Notes under the pieces: model-generated
The model's database searches: none
Seen by the model: the letters and a program-made list of their open reading frames with translations, nothing else
What the model was told of the DNA's origin: nothing
Part shown: positions 27,307 to 35,898 of the stretch, one piece after another
How positions within the stretch are numbered: position 1 is the stretch's first letter
Layout: each line of letters begins with the position of its first letter
Program-made: the position numbers and the translations under genes
Source: JANRKB01 sp033763695
GTDB taxonomy: Bacteria > Planctomycetota > Phycisphaerae > Phycisphaerales > UBA1924
Assembly (NCBI GenBank): GCA_033763695.1
Contig: JANRKB010000013.1
Span: forward strand, 1-64,000
Direction: 5' to 3'
Length of the DNA stretch: 64,000 nt

Positions 27307-28371
27307 TCAACTGGCATCCATCGCCGTCGCCACGTCGCGGATCGTCTGCGTGAGCGGGATGCGCGGCACAAAGCCGATCGCCTCTCGAATGCGACGCAGG
27401 TCGGGCACCCTGGCCCGCAAATCTTCGAACCCCGACGAGAACGCCTGACTGTACGGCACAAGCCGCACTGTTGATCGTGAAGACAGCGTTCGGATCACCA
27501 GCTCCGCCAGCGACCCTATTGATATCGGCTCATCCGAGCCCACATTGAAGACGCGTCCCCAACACGCCTGCGCGCCCAGCAAACGCGGAAGCGACTCAAC
27601 CACATCCCGAACATCGCAGAAACATCTGCTCTGCTTGCCGTCGCCATGCACATCGAGGGCCTCGCCCGCGAGCGCAGCTCGGACAAAGCGCGGCAGCACC
27701 ATGCCGTAGTCACCGACCTGCCGGGGACCGACGGTGTTGAAGAACCGAGCGATGACCACGGGCAGGCCGTGCTGGGCGTGGTAGGCAAGGCCCAGGTACT
27801 CGTCGATCGCCTTGGTCATGGCGTAGGACCAGCGACCGACGGTCGTCGGGCCGTAGGTCACGTCGTCTTCTTCGGAGAACGGGGTCTTGGCCGACTTGCC
27901 GTAGATCTCGGAGCTGGAGGCGAGCAGCGTGGGCACGCCGACGCGGCCGTCGGAGGTCCGGGCCCGTGCCGCGAAGCGCATGAGCACGCTGGTCTCTTCG
28001 ACGTTGGTATCGACGCAGCGGATCGGCTGACGCACGACCAGTTGCACCCCCACCGCCGCGGCGAGGTGGTAGATCTCGTCGATGGGCTCGTCGTTGAGCT
28101 GCGGCAGGGCGTCGCCGACGCGGGCCCGGATAAGGCGCACGCCGGGGGCGGCGTCGAGAACGGCGTTGAGATTGGAGGGCCGCCCGGTCGAGAGGTCATC
28201 GATCACGGTCACGCGATCGCCGCGGCTGCACAGGCGTTCGACGAGGTGCGAACCGATGAAGCCAGCGCCGCCGGTGACGAGCGTGTGGCGCGCAGAAGAA
28301 CGCCGCGACCGTGTTTGATCGGTCGCGGCGCTGGATTCGGGCGTCAAGAGATGTCGACTCGGCAGGGTCAC
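27307..28371 (-). CDS. NAD-dependent sugar epimerase/dehydratase
   Basis: The 354-residue protein is an extended short-chain dehydrogenase acting on nucleotide sugars. It shows the Rossmann motif TLVTGGAGFIGSHLVERL, the YHLAA segment, SSSEIYG, the catalytic YxxxK in SYAMTKAIDEYLG and the substrate segment ARFFNTVGPRQ. The GTG start shares GTGA with the stop of the Wzz/BY-kinase-like gene, so the two are translationally coupled. Its role is probably to make a nucleotide-sugar precursor for the exopolysaccharide assembled by the neighbouring genes. The N-terminal 25 or so residues before the Rossmann fold are a non-conserved extension. Confidence 0.88.
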   Translation of the reverse strand: MTLPSRHLLTPESSAATDQTRSRRSSARHTLVTGGAGFIGSHLVERLCSRGDRVTVIDDLSTGRPSNLNAVLDAAPGVRLIRARVGDALPQLNDEPIDEIYHLAAAVGVQLVVRQPIRCVDTNVEETSVLMRFAARARTSDGRVGVPTLLASSSEIYGKSAKTPFSEEDDVTYGPTTVGRWSYAMTKAIDEYLGLAYHAQHGLPVVIARFFNTVGPRQVGDYGMVLPRFVRAALAGEALDVHGDGKQSRCFCDVRDVVESLPRLLGAQACWGRVFNVGSDEPISIGSLAELVIRTLSSRSTVRLVPYSQAFSSGFEDLRARVPDLRRIREAIGFVPRIPLTQTIRDVATAMDAS

Positions 28372-30629
28372 GCCGCCTCGTTGTTCTGATACTCGTGGGT
28401 GGCCTGGATGTTCTTCTTGAGGTAGCCGCCGGCGGAAGCCTTGACGCCGTTGACGACGACGCCGAGGAACTCGCCGCGTGCTTCGGAGAGTTCGTTCTTG
28501 ATGCGGGCCACCATGCCGCGCTTCTCGCTGAAGGTCTTGATGAGCAGCAGCGAGGCATCGGCGCGGTTGGCGACGGCGACGCCGTCACCCGCGACCATGG
28601 CCGGGGCGACGTCGATAAGCACAAGGTCAAACTTGCCCTTGGCCTCGCGCAGCACGTTGGAGAACGCATCGGTCGAGAGCTGCTCAAAGGCGCGCTTCTC
28701 GCGCGAGCCGGCCGAGAGCACGGCAACCCGACCATCGGCGGTGCGCTGTAGCGCGCCCTCGAGGGTGGCCGAGCCGCTCAGAACGTCGGCCAAGCCGGGG
28801 CCGTCGCTGAGCGCGAAGACGCGATGGACCGCGGGACGACGGAAGTTGGCGTCGATGATGAGCACCTTCTGATCCGCCGCGGCACACGCCAGCGCGAGGT
28901 TGGAGATGACCGTGGTGGAACCCGAGCCGGGCATGCCGCCGACGACGACGAGCGTGCGATGGCCGGGGGTCTGCATGCGCTTGAGCACACCCGAGCGCAG
29001 GAGACGGAAGTTCTCGGCGACGACGCCGCGCGGACGATCGCGGAACGCGGTCTCGGGCGCGCCTTGGCCGGAGGGATCTTCGATGGCGTCGGGGATCCAG
29101 CCGAGCAGGCGTGTGCGCGGCAGGAGGTTGACGTCCGACGGGCTCTTGATGCGCTGGTCGATGACTTCGCGGAGCACGATCGTGCCGCTGACGATGCCGA
29201 GCAGACCCAGCACGCCCGCGGGGAGCATGATGAGCAGCTTGGGGAAGGAGACTTCGTCGGGGATGCGCTCGCTCTGGGCGATCACCACGCGCAGGCTTTC
29301 CTGCACCTGGCTGAGCACGTTGAGGCGCTCAAGCAGTTCGGCGGACTTGGACTTGGCCTGCACGGCGTCGGCGATCTGCTTGTCGAGGGTTTCGATGTTG
29401 CCGCGGATGCGGGTCAGATCCTGCTGACGCTTGGTGAGATCGATGCGCTGCTTGTCGAGGTCGGCGGTCTGGGCCTGGCGCTGGGCGTTGTTCTGCTTGT
29501 AGGTCTCGAGCTTGGCGTCAAAGGCCTTGCGGAGCAGGCGTTCGCGGGTCTCTTCGAGATTCTGCTTCACGCCGTCGATCTGGTTGGTGATCGACTTGAA
29601 CTCACGATGCTCGGTGGTGATGCCGCGATTGCGCAGGCTCTGGAGCTGGCCTTCGAGGCGTGCGACGGTGGTGTTGAGTTCGAGCATGAGCGGATCGCGC
29701 TCGACTTCGGCACGCAGGTCGTCGCCGTAGCGGATGCCGCCGGCGCTCTGGAGTTGGTCCTCCATGTCCTTGATCTGGACCTTGAGGGCTTCCATCTCCT
29801 GGGTGAGCTTGATGATCTCAGACGAGACGAGCTGGAGGCGCTGACCGGTGTCCGATTCGCGCTGCTCCAACGAGTCGACCTTGTCGGTCTCGATCATGGC
29901 GTCGCGCGAGCGCTGCAGGTTCTTGATCTGCTGGTCGCGCGTCGAAACCTGCTGCTCAAGCAGACGCTTCTGATCGCTGACGCTCTGACCCGCCTGCTGG
30001 GTCAGTTCGGTCATGTACGCTTCCTTCACCAGCTTGAGCATGCCGGTGGCGTCCTTCTTGTCCTTGAAGCTCACCGACAGTTCGATCAGCGAGGTCTGCG
30101 ACAGCACGCGGGCGCGCACGCGATCCTGTAGAGACAGCTTGGCCTCGGGCACGTTCACCGCTTCCTGGCCCGTGTTGGGATCCTGCTCCATGAAGTTGCG
30201 GATCCAGTTGGGCGCTTCCTGCAGCATGCGCGGATCTTCGACGGCACGCAGCAGCACGGTGTCGCCCATCATCTGGCGCACCTGCGTCTGCATGAAGCGG
30301 TCCATTTCCTGCTGGTTGGTGTCGCTGGCGGGCGTGTTGATCTGGCCGGCTTCGGTCAGCGGCGTGATACAGCGGAAGATGACCACCGGCTTCCAGACCG
30401 GGGCAAACATCGCCAACGCAAAGTGCGCGACCAAGCCAAGCACGCCGCCGACAACCACGGCGCCGACGAGCAGCCAGAGGTGGCGCTGGATCAGCTTGAC
30501 GGGGTCGATGGCAACGCCGCCGCCGCCACCCGGGGCCGCGGCAGGCATGGCGGGCATCGCCGGGCGCGGGCCGCTGAAGGCCGGCGGGATGGGGGTGCCG
30601 CTGCTGCCGGGATTGCTGATACTGGTCAT
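28368..30629 (-). CDS. Wzz/BY-kinase-like chain-length regulator with degenerate P-loop
   Basis: The 753-residue protein has the layout of polysaccharide co-polymerase/BY-kinases: membrane segment about 52-74, a long coiled-coil region (about 215-455), a second membrane segment about 465-487 and a C-terminal ATPase-like domain. In that domain the Walker A position reads GGMPGSGSTT (564-573), with Ser571 where the catalytic Lys of PGEGKST is expected. Walker A' is IDANFRRP and Walker B LVLIDVAPAM. The C-terminus has only scattered Tyr (GGYLKK, HEYQ), not the usual Tyr cluster. It may therefore be a pseudo-kinase that still controls chain length. It is coupled to the epimerase by a four-base overlap. 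Confidence 0.88.
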   Translation of the reverse strand: MTSISNPGSSGTPIPPAFSGPRPAMPAMPAAAPGGGGGVAIDPVKLIQRHLWLLVGAVVVGGVLGLVAHFALAMFAPVWKPVVIFRCITPLTEAGQINTPASDTNQQEMDRFMQTQVRQMMGDTVLLRAVEDPRMLQEAPNWIRNFMEQDPNTGQEAVNVPEAKLSLQDRVRARVLSQTSLIELSVSFKDKKDATGMLKLVKEAYMTELTQQAGQSVSDQKRLLEQQVSTRDQQIKNLQRSRDAMIETDKVDSLEQRESDTGQRLQLVSSEIIKLTQEMEALKVQIKDMEDQLQSAGGIRYGDDLRAEVERDPLMLELNTTVARLEGQLQSLRNRGITTEHREFKSITNQIDGVKQNLEETRERLLRKAFDAKLETYKQNNAQRQAQTADLDKQRIDLTKRQQDLTRIRGNIETLDKQIADAVQAKSKSAELLERLNVLSQVQESLRVVIAQSERIPDEVSFPKLLIMLPAGVLGLLGIVSGTIVLREVIDQRIKSPSDVNLLPRTRLLGWIPDAIEDPSGQGAPETAFRDRPRGVVAENFRLLRSGVLKRMQTPGHRTLVVVGGMPGSGSTTVISNLALACAAADQKVLIIDANFRRPAVHRVFALSDGPGLADVLSGSATLEGALQRTADGRVAVLSAGSREKRAFEQLSTDAFSNVLREAKGKFDLVLIDVAPAMVAGDGVAVANRADASLLLIKTFSEKRGMVARIKNELSEARGEFLGVVVNGVKASAGGYLKKNIQATHEYQNNEAA

Positions 30630-30982
30630 CGTGCCGTCCTTCTCGCTCGGCGGTCTCGCCGGAGCATTCCACCTGCAGATTCGCCGCCCGAGCGGTTGCT
30701 GATCCGGGCACCACGCCCGTCATTCCCACCCGACGCGGCAGCCTCCGAGAGACCACCCGCAGGCGCGGCAACATCCGGTCGGGGACCGTGCGCCGCCGCG
30801 CTTTCGTCAACATCGGCCCGTCCGGGGGCCGACTGTGCATTTGCTGAATCGGCCGGCGGGCAGTTACGCCCGCGGGCCACTTGGTGTTCTCTGTTTGTCG
30901 GCGAGACTTGCGCGATGCACGCCTTGCCGCGTCCGCCGTGCCCTCACAGACGGCACAGTCCGAACAATCCGAACCTGATCAA
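30630..30982. other. 353-base gap before the Wzz-like gene
   Basis: The gap lies between the TPR gene stop and the Wzz-like gene start. It contains a GC-rich stem (cggccc...ggggccg, about 30822-30838). I see no gene and no good promoter pair. It may still carry an internal promoter. Confidence 0.4.
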
Positions 30983-33900
30983 TCACACTCCCGCATCGGC
31001 CTTCAGGGCTTCGAGTTCCTCGCGGGCTTGCTTGATCTGCTCCGCCGAGTTCTGCGGCGGAGCCATCTTGTTGAGGAACTCCTGAGCCTGCAGATACTTC
31101 GACTTGGCCTGATCCTTCTGGCCGGACTTGATGAGCATCTGCGTGTGGTGCGTCAGGATCGTCACTGCCGTGGCGCGGCTCGTTGCCTGCTGCAGTGCCG
31201 TCTCGAACGCCGTCTTCGCCGCGGCATAGTCGCCGTTGATCGTGAGGCAGTAGCCGAGCGTGTCATACACGTCGGCATTGGTCTCGCTGTTGGCCTCGAG
31301 GATGCTCACCGCCTGCTTGGCCTGTTCGACAGCCTTCTTGGGCTCATTCAGGAACTTGGCGTACGTGAAGGCGAGGTTGTTGCGCATCTCCCAGTCCTTG
31401 GGGAAGCGTTCGATGGCAACGACCCAGATCTCGACCGCCTTCTTGTAGTCGCCGTTGGTGTAGTAGTACGGCGCGAGCGTGCGATAGACCTGCAGGAGCA
31501 GGTTCTCATCCTTGGTGGCAAGCAGTTTGGTCAGAGTCTCAACACCCTTGGCCTCGCCCTCCTTCGCCAGCATGAGCTGCTGCGAGCGGAAGTACTGGAT
31601 CCACTCGTTGCGGAAGTTCTCGCGCTCCAGACCCGCAAAGAGCAGTTCGATGTCGGCGGGCTTGAAGACGCGGCGCACCTGGCCGAACCAGTTGAGCGTG
31701 CGACGCAGATCATCCGCGGGAATCAACTTGAACGACGCGGCGGCGTCGCGACGGGCCTCGAGCGGCTTGCCACGGCGGGCCAGCACGAGCGAGCGACCCG
31801 CGAGCAGCGCCGAGTTGCCGTCGATCTTCGCCTTCACGCGATCAAGCAGCTTCTCAGCCTTCTCCAGGCCGATAGCGTTGTTCGCGGGCAGAACGTTGAG
31901 GTAGAAGTCCAACGCCTGCAGCACCACAAAATCCTCGTCGCTCTTCTTGACCGCCGCGTCGACGAACGGCATGGCGCGTTCGGTGTCGCTGAGGTTCGAG
32001 AAAAGCGTCGCAAAGCCGAGGATCAGGCGCACGTCATTGGGGCGGCGCGAAATCGCTTCGTTGGCGACTTCGTTGGCCTCGATGGCGCGGCCGTCGGCGA
32101 TGAGCCGGGCCATGAGCTGTTGGCGCTGCTCGTCCGCGTAGATATCGGTGCGGAGCGCTTCGCGCATGTCCTTGATGGCTTCTTCTTCGCGTCCGCCGCG
32201 GGCGTTGATCTGGGCACGCACGCGGAGAGCCTGCGGATATCCGGGGCGGATCTGCAGGGCCTTGGAGGCATCGGCGAGCGCGTCATTCACCGGACCATTG
32301 CGCTGCAGCGTAAACTGGGCGCGCTTCAGATACACCTCGGCGGAGCCGGGGAAGTTGGTCACGGCCTTGTCGAGCACGCCGCCGGCCTGTCCCTCGAGCT
32401 GCTTGGCCTTGGCCTCGTCGCCCTTGGCGCGGCTCGCGCTGGCGGCGCTGATCATGCTGTCGGCCAGCAGGAGCTGGACGATCGGGTTGGACTCGCCATA
32501 CGAACCCATGCTCTTGATCATCGCCTGGGCCTCGTCGACCTTGCCGGCGCGGATCGCGCATTCGATGTAGCGCTTGGCGTAGGTCTGATCGGGCTCGTCG
32601 GCCTTGCCGTCGAGCACGCGCTTGATGGCGACCAGCGCCGGTTGCCACTTCTCCATCGACATGTACATGTCGCCCAGCGTGCGATCGGCCGGGAGCGTCT
32701 TGGGATCCTGGAACTTGCGGATCTCTTCGACCACGGCCTCGACCTTGGCCAGATCCGCCGCGGTCACGGCCTGACGCACCAGCGAGAGCATCGCCTGCGT
32801 CTTGTTGGCGCGATCGGTCTCGCTCTTGGAGGGATCGATCTTCGACGCGTACTCGCGCACCGTCGACTCGGCCTTGGCGGCGTCGCCGGCGGCGGCCCAA
32901 TAGCGAGCCGCGAGCTGCACCGTCTCAATGTCGTCACGCTCGGCGCGGACGTCATCGATCAGCGCACGGGCCTTGTCAAACTGCTTGTCATCGATGTAGA
33001 GCGCGGCGAGAGCGACCTTGTTGTCGCGGTTGTCGGTCGCCGTGTTCTTCATCTTCTCGCGCTCGCGGATCGCGACCTGAACGTCGCCGAAGCGGGCCTC
33101 GAGATTGAGCAGCATGTTGCGGAAGCGGCCGCTGCCGCGGGCGTACTTGTCCGACTCGCGGGCAAACTGCAGGGCCTGCTCCATCATCGTCTCGCCGGGC
33201 ACGTTGACCATGGCGGCGATGTATTCCTCGATCATCTGAACGTTCGCCGGGTCGATCGCCAATCCGGCCTTGTAGGAGTTGATGGCGTCGGTGTAGCGAC
33301 CGCTGCGGAACTGCAGGTTGCCCAGCATGCGCCACGCCGGCTGGCCGAAGCCCGCCTGGCTGCTGGCCTGCTGAAGCGTTGCGACAGCGTCGGCGAGCTT
33401 GGCATCGGCCTCGGTCACCTTGCCCGACTTGCGCAGAGCCTCGCTCTCAGAGTCCATCAGGCGAGCGCGGAACGATGCGCCGCCGATGTTGTCGATGTTC
33501 TTGGTCGTTGCGGTATCGGTGATCTTGCGGCCTTCATCGAAGTTCTGGCCGGTGATCGCCGCGATGAAGCGGAACTCAATCACGCGCGGATCGTCGCCGG
33601 CGATCTTCACCGCCTCGTCGATGAGCGCACGAATCTCCTTCTCATAGTCGCCCGGGTTGTTGCGATAGACGTCGATCTTCTGCAGCAACTTGTCGAGCGG
33701 TGCCGCGGGCGAAGCGTCGATCGCGAGGATCGCGCCCTTCACGGGGTCCTTCTCGCCCGCGATCAGAACGAGCTGCTTGAGCTGCTCGTTGTTGGGATCG
33801 GCGGCCAGCGCGCGACGCGCGATCGCGACCGCTGCCTCATAGTTCTTGGCACGATACTTGGCCAGCGTGTTCGCGAACGCGATGCGGATGTCCTTCGGGT

Positions 33901-35698
33901 TCTTGTCGAAGGTCTCGTCCAGCACCTTGTTCATGTTCGCCAAGTCGCCCGCGTCGGAGAACTTCTGGGCCTGGTTCAGCGCCTTGGTGATCTCGTCACC
34001 GACGCTCACGTCGCCCTTTTGCATGCGGATCTCGGTGAGCAACTGCTTGGTCAGATCGTTGTTGGGATCGGCCTTGAGCAGCGCGTCGGCGAGACTCTCG
34101 GCAACCTCGAAGTTCTTCAGGCGTGCCTCGATGCTCGCGAGCATGAAGACGGCCTTTGCGTCGTTGCCGTTGATGGAGAGCAACTGCTGGAGCTTGGTGC
34201 GGGCCACGCCGGGCTGGCCGAGCGTGTTGGCGATCTGTGCGCTGAGCCACAGAGCCTCGGCGTCGGGCTCCTTGTTGGCATTCTCGTACGCGACGATCAT
34301 CGCCTGAGCCGCGGAGGCATCGCCCTCGCGATACTTCACGGCGGCGGTGGCCAAGCGACCGCGCGGCGAATCCTCAGGCTCAAACTTGATCAGGTTGGCG
34401 CGATAATCCTTGGCCTTGGTGAGCAGTTCCGTGCGCTTCTTCTTGCCCTCGTCGGTCGCGGGGTCGGTGCGATCCCACAACGCGCACGCCGCCATCGTCT
34501 GACGGAACGCGCCCTCTGCACGCAGCGTGAACTGACGCAGGCCGGGCAGACCCAGCTTCTTCTGCGGGATGGCGATCATCTTCTCATACGTCTCGATCGC
34601 CTTGTCGAACTCGTTGCGATCCTGATACGTGCGGCCCAGCGCGTAGAGCAGGTCCGCGTCGTCGGGATAGGCCCCCGACTGCGCCTGCAGGATCTTGAGT
34701 GCCCGCGCGTTGTTCGCGCCCGGGTCGAGCATCGTCTCGTAGGTCTTGAGGATGGACACGACTTCGAGGCCGGCGCGATCGATCGGCGCGGCCTCGACCA
34801 CGGCGGCGACCGCGTCGAGCTTGGGCTTGGCGACTTCGTTCGCACGCTTGAACGCCGAGGTCTTGGCCTCAGGAGTCAACGCGTCACCGATGGCCTTCTG
34901 CGCGTCGTTGAGCAGCCAGCGCACCTGGACGAGCAGGGCCTTGGGGTCGTTGGGGTTGGCGGCGAGGAACTTCTCGATCACGTCGCGACCGGCGGCGAGC
35001 TCGACCTTGGCCTCGTCTTCCAGCGCCTTGTTGCGCAGCGCGATCGACTGGGCAAAGTGCCAGTTCTCCAGCGCGACCGCGACATCAGAGTCCTTGGGGT
35101 CGGCGGCGAGGGCGGCCTCAAGGTCTTCGCGGGCCTGCTTGCGCTCTTCTTCCTTCATTTCAGCGTTGTCGAGCATGGCGCGCACGAGCGACATGCCGCG
35201 ATAGCGTTTGAGCGTCTCCCACGGACCGGCGGGCTTCTTGTCAAAGAAGCGCAGGGCGTCGTTGGTCTGCTTGATCATCTCGTCCGCGGCACGGCGCGAC
35301 ATCGCACCCGAGGTCATCTGGTCCCAGACGTTCTCGAGGTAGTCCTTGTGGGCCGCGACATCTTCGCGGAGAAGCACGGCGAGCTGACGCTTGGCGGGGA
35401 TGTAGTTGGTGCGGTACTTGTTCTCAAACTCGGTCTGCGTCTTCAGTTCGAGCTTGGTCATCACATCAATCCACTCGCGCATGTACGCCGAGTTGGTGCG
35501 TTCCTTGGCGACAGCCTTGGAGAGGAACTTGTCGGCGGCGACGAAGTCGCCGGCGTCCACCTTGCTCTTGGCCAGGGCCTGAAGCTGCGAGGCGGATTTG
35601 AAGAGGATGAAGTACGCCGTGCCCACCACCGCACCACCCACGAGCACGAGGGCGGCGACGAGCATCGCGACAAACTTGGTATTGACCTTCGAAGCCAT
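30983..35698 (-). CDS. Giant TPR membrane protein of the exosortase locus
   Basis: The 1571-residue protein has one N-terminal membrane segment (TKFVAMLVAALVLVGGAVVGTA) and then almost entirely helical repeats of TPR type with the typical A-x-x-x-Y/F-x-x-A-I/L pairs (for example LLYALGRTYQDRNEFDKAIE and LGYCLTINGDYAAAKTAFET). By repeat count it is far longer than most TPR lipoproteins. A TPR protein (PrsT) is a known companion of exosortase loci; this one is in the same position but membrane-anchored rather than lipidated. AGGAG five bases before the ATG at 35698 decides the start. It lies 200 bases downstream of the exosortase, same direction. Confidence 0.85.
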   Translation of the reverse strand: MASKVNTKFVAMLVAALVLVGGAVVGTAYFILFKSASQLQALAKSKVDAGDFVAADKFLSKAVAKERTNSAYMREWIDVMTKLELKTQTEFENKYRTNYIPAKRQLAVLLREDVAAHKDYLENVWDQMTSGAMSRRAADEMIKQTNDALRFFDKKPAGPWETLKRYRGMSLVRAMLDNAEMKEEERKQAREDLEAALAADPKDSDVAVALENWHFAQSIALRNKALEDEAKVELAAGRDVIEKFLAANPNDPKALLVQVRWLLNDAQKAIGDALTPEAKTSAFKRANEVAKPKLDAVAAVVEAAPIDRAGLEVVSILKTYETMLDPGANNARALKILQAQSGAYPDDADLLYALGRTYQDRNEFDKAIETYEKMIAIPQKKLGLPGLRQFTLRAEGAFRQTMAACALWDRTDPATDEGKKKRTELLTKAKDYRANLIKFEPEDSPRGRLATAAVKYREGDASAAQAMIVAYENANKEPDAEALWLSAQIANTLGQPGVARTKLQQLLSINGNDAKAVFMLASIEARLKNFEVAESLADALLKADPNNDLTKQLLTEIRMQKGDVSVGDEITKALNQAQKFSDAGDLANMNKVLDETFDKNPKDIRIAFANTLAKYRAKNYEAAVAIARRALAADPNNEQLKQLVLIAGEKDPVKGAILAIDASPAAPLDKLLQKIDVYRNNPGDYEKEIRALIDEAVKIAGDDPRVIEFRFIAAITGQNFDEGRKITDTATTKNIDNIGGASFRARLMDSESEALRKSGKVTEADAKLADAVATLQQASSQAGFGQPAWRMLGNLQFRSGRYTDAINSYKAGLAIDPANVQMIEEYIAAMVNVPGETMMEQALQFARESDKYARGSGRFRNMLLNLEARFGDVQVAIREREKMKNTATDNRDNKVALAALYIDDKQFDKARALIDDVRAERDDIETVQLAARYWAAAGDAAKAESTVREYASKIDPSKSETDRANKTQAMLSLVRQAVTAADLAKVEAVVEEIRKFQDPKTLPADRTLGDMYMSMEKWQPALVAIKRVLDGKADEPDQTYAKRYIECAIRAGKVDEAQAMIKSMGSYGESNPIVQLLLADSMISAASASRAKGDEAKAKQLEGQAGGVLDKAVTNFPGSAEVYLKRAQFTLQRNGPVNDALADASKALQIRPGYPQALRVRAQINARGGREEEAIKDMREALRTDIYADEQRQQLMARLIADGRAIEANEVANEAISRRPNDVRLILGFATLFSNLSDTERAMPFVDAAVKKSDEDFVVLQALDFYLNVLPANNAIGLEKAEKLLDRVKAKIDGNSALLAGRSLVLARRGKPLEARRDAAASFKLIPADDLRRTLNWFGQVRRVFKPADIELLFAGLERENFRNEWIQYFRSQQLMLAKEGEAKGVETLTKLLATKDENLLLQVYRTLAPYYYTNGDYKKAVEIWVVAIERFPKDWEMRNNLAFTYAKFLNEPKKAVEQAKQAVSILEANSETNADVYDTLGYCLTINGDYAAAKTAFETALQQATSRATAVTILTHHTQMLIKSGQKDQAKSKYLQAQEFLNKMAPPQNSAEQIKQAREELEALKADAGV

Positions 35699-35898
35699 GC
35701 GAACTCCTGACACTGTTCCTTCTGAGGCAGCGAAGGCGACCCCCACAAGAGGGAGAGTCAACCACCGCCGCCCGCCGAAGCGCCGGATCGACCACACCGG
35801 ATCGAGCCGCGTCTCTTTCGTTCCCTTCCCTGCGTGCGCTCTGATCCATCAACACCCGATGAGTCCGCCACGGCGCGTCAGCGACGCATGCGGAGCAC

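Noticed and set aside
30881..35710. Very long stop-free frame on the plus strand opposite the TPR gene
   Set aside because: A GC-rich codon mirror of the TPR gene; no signal, no family likeness, no ribosome site.
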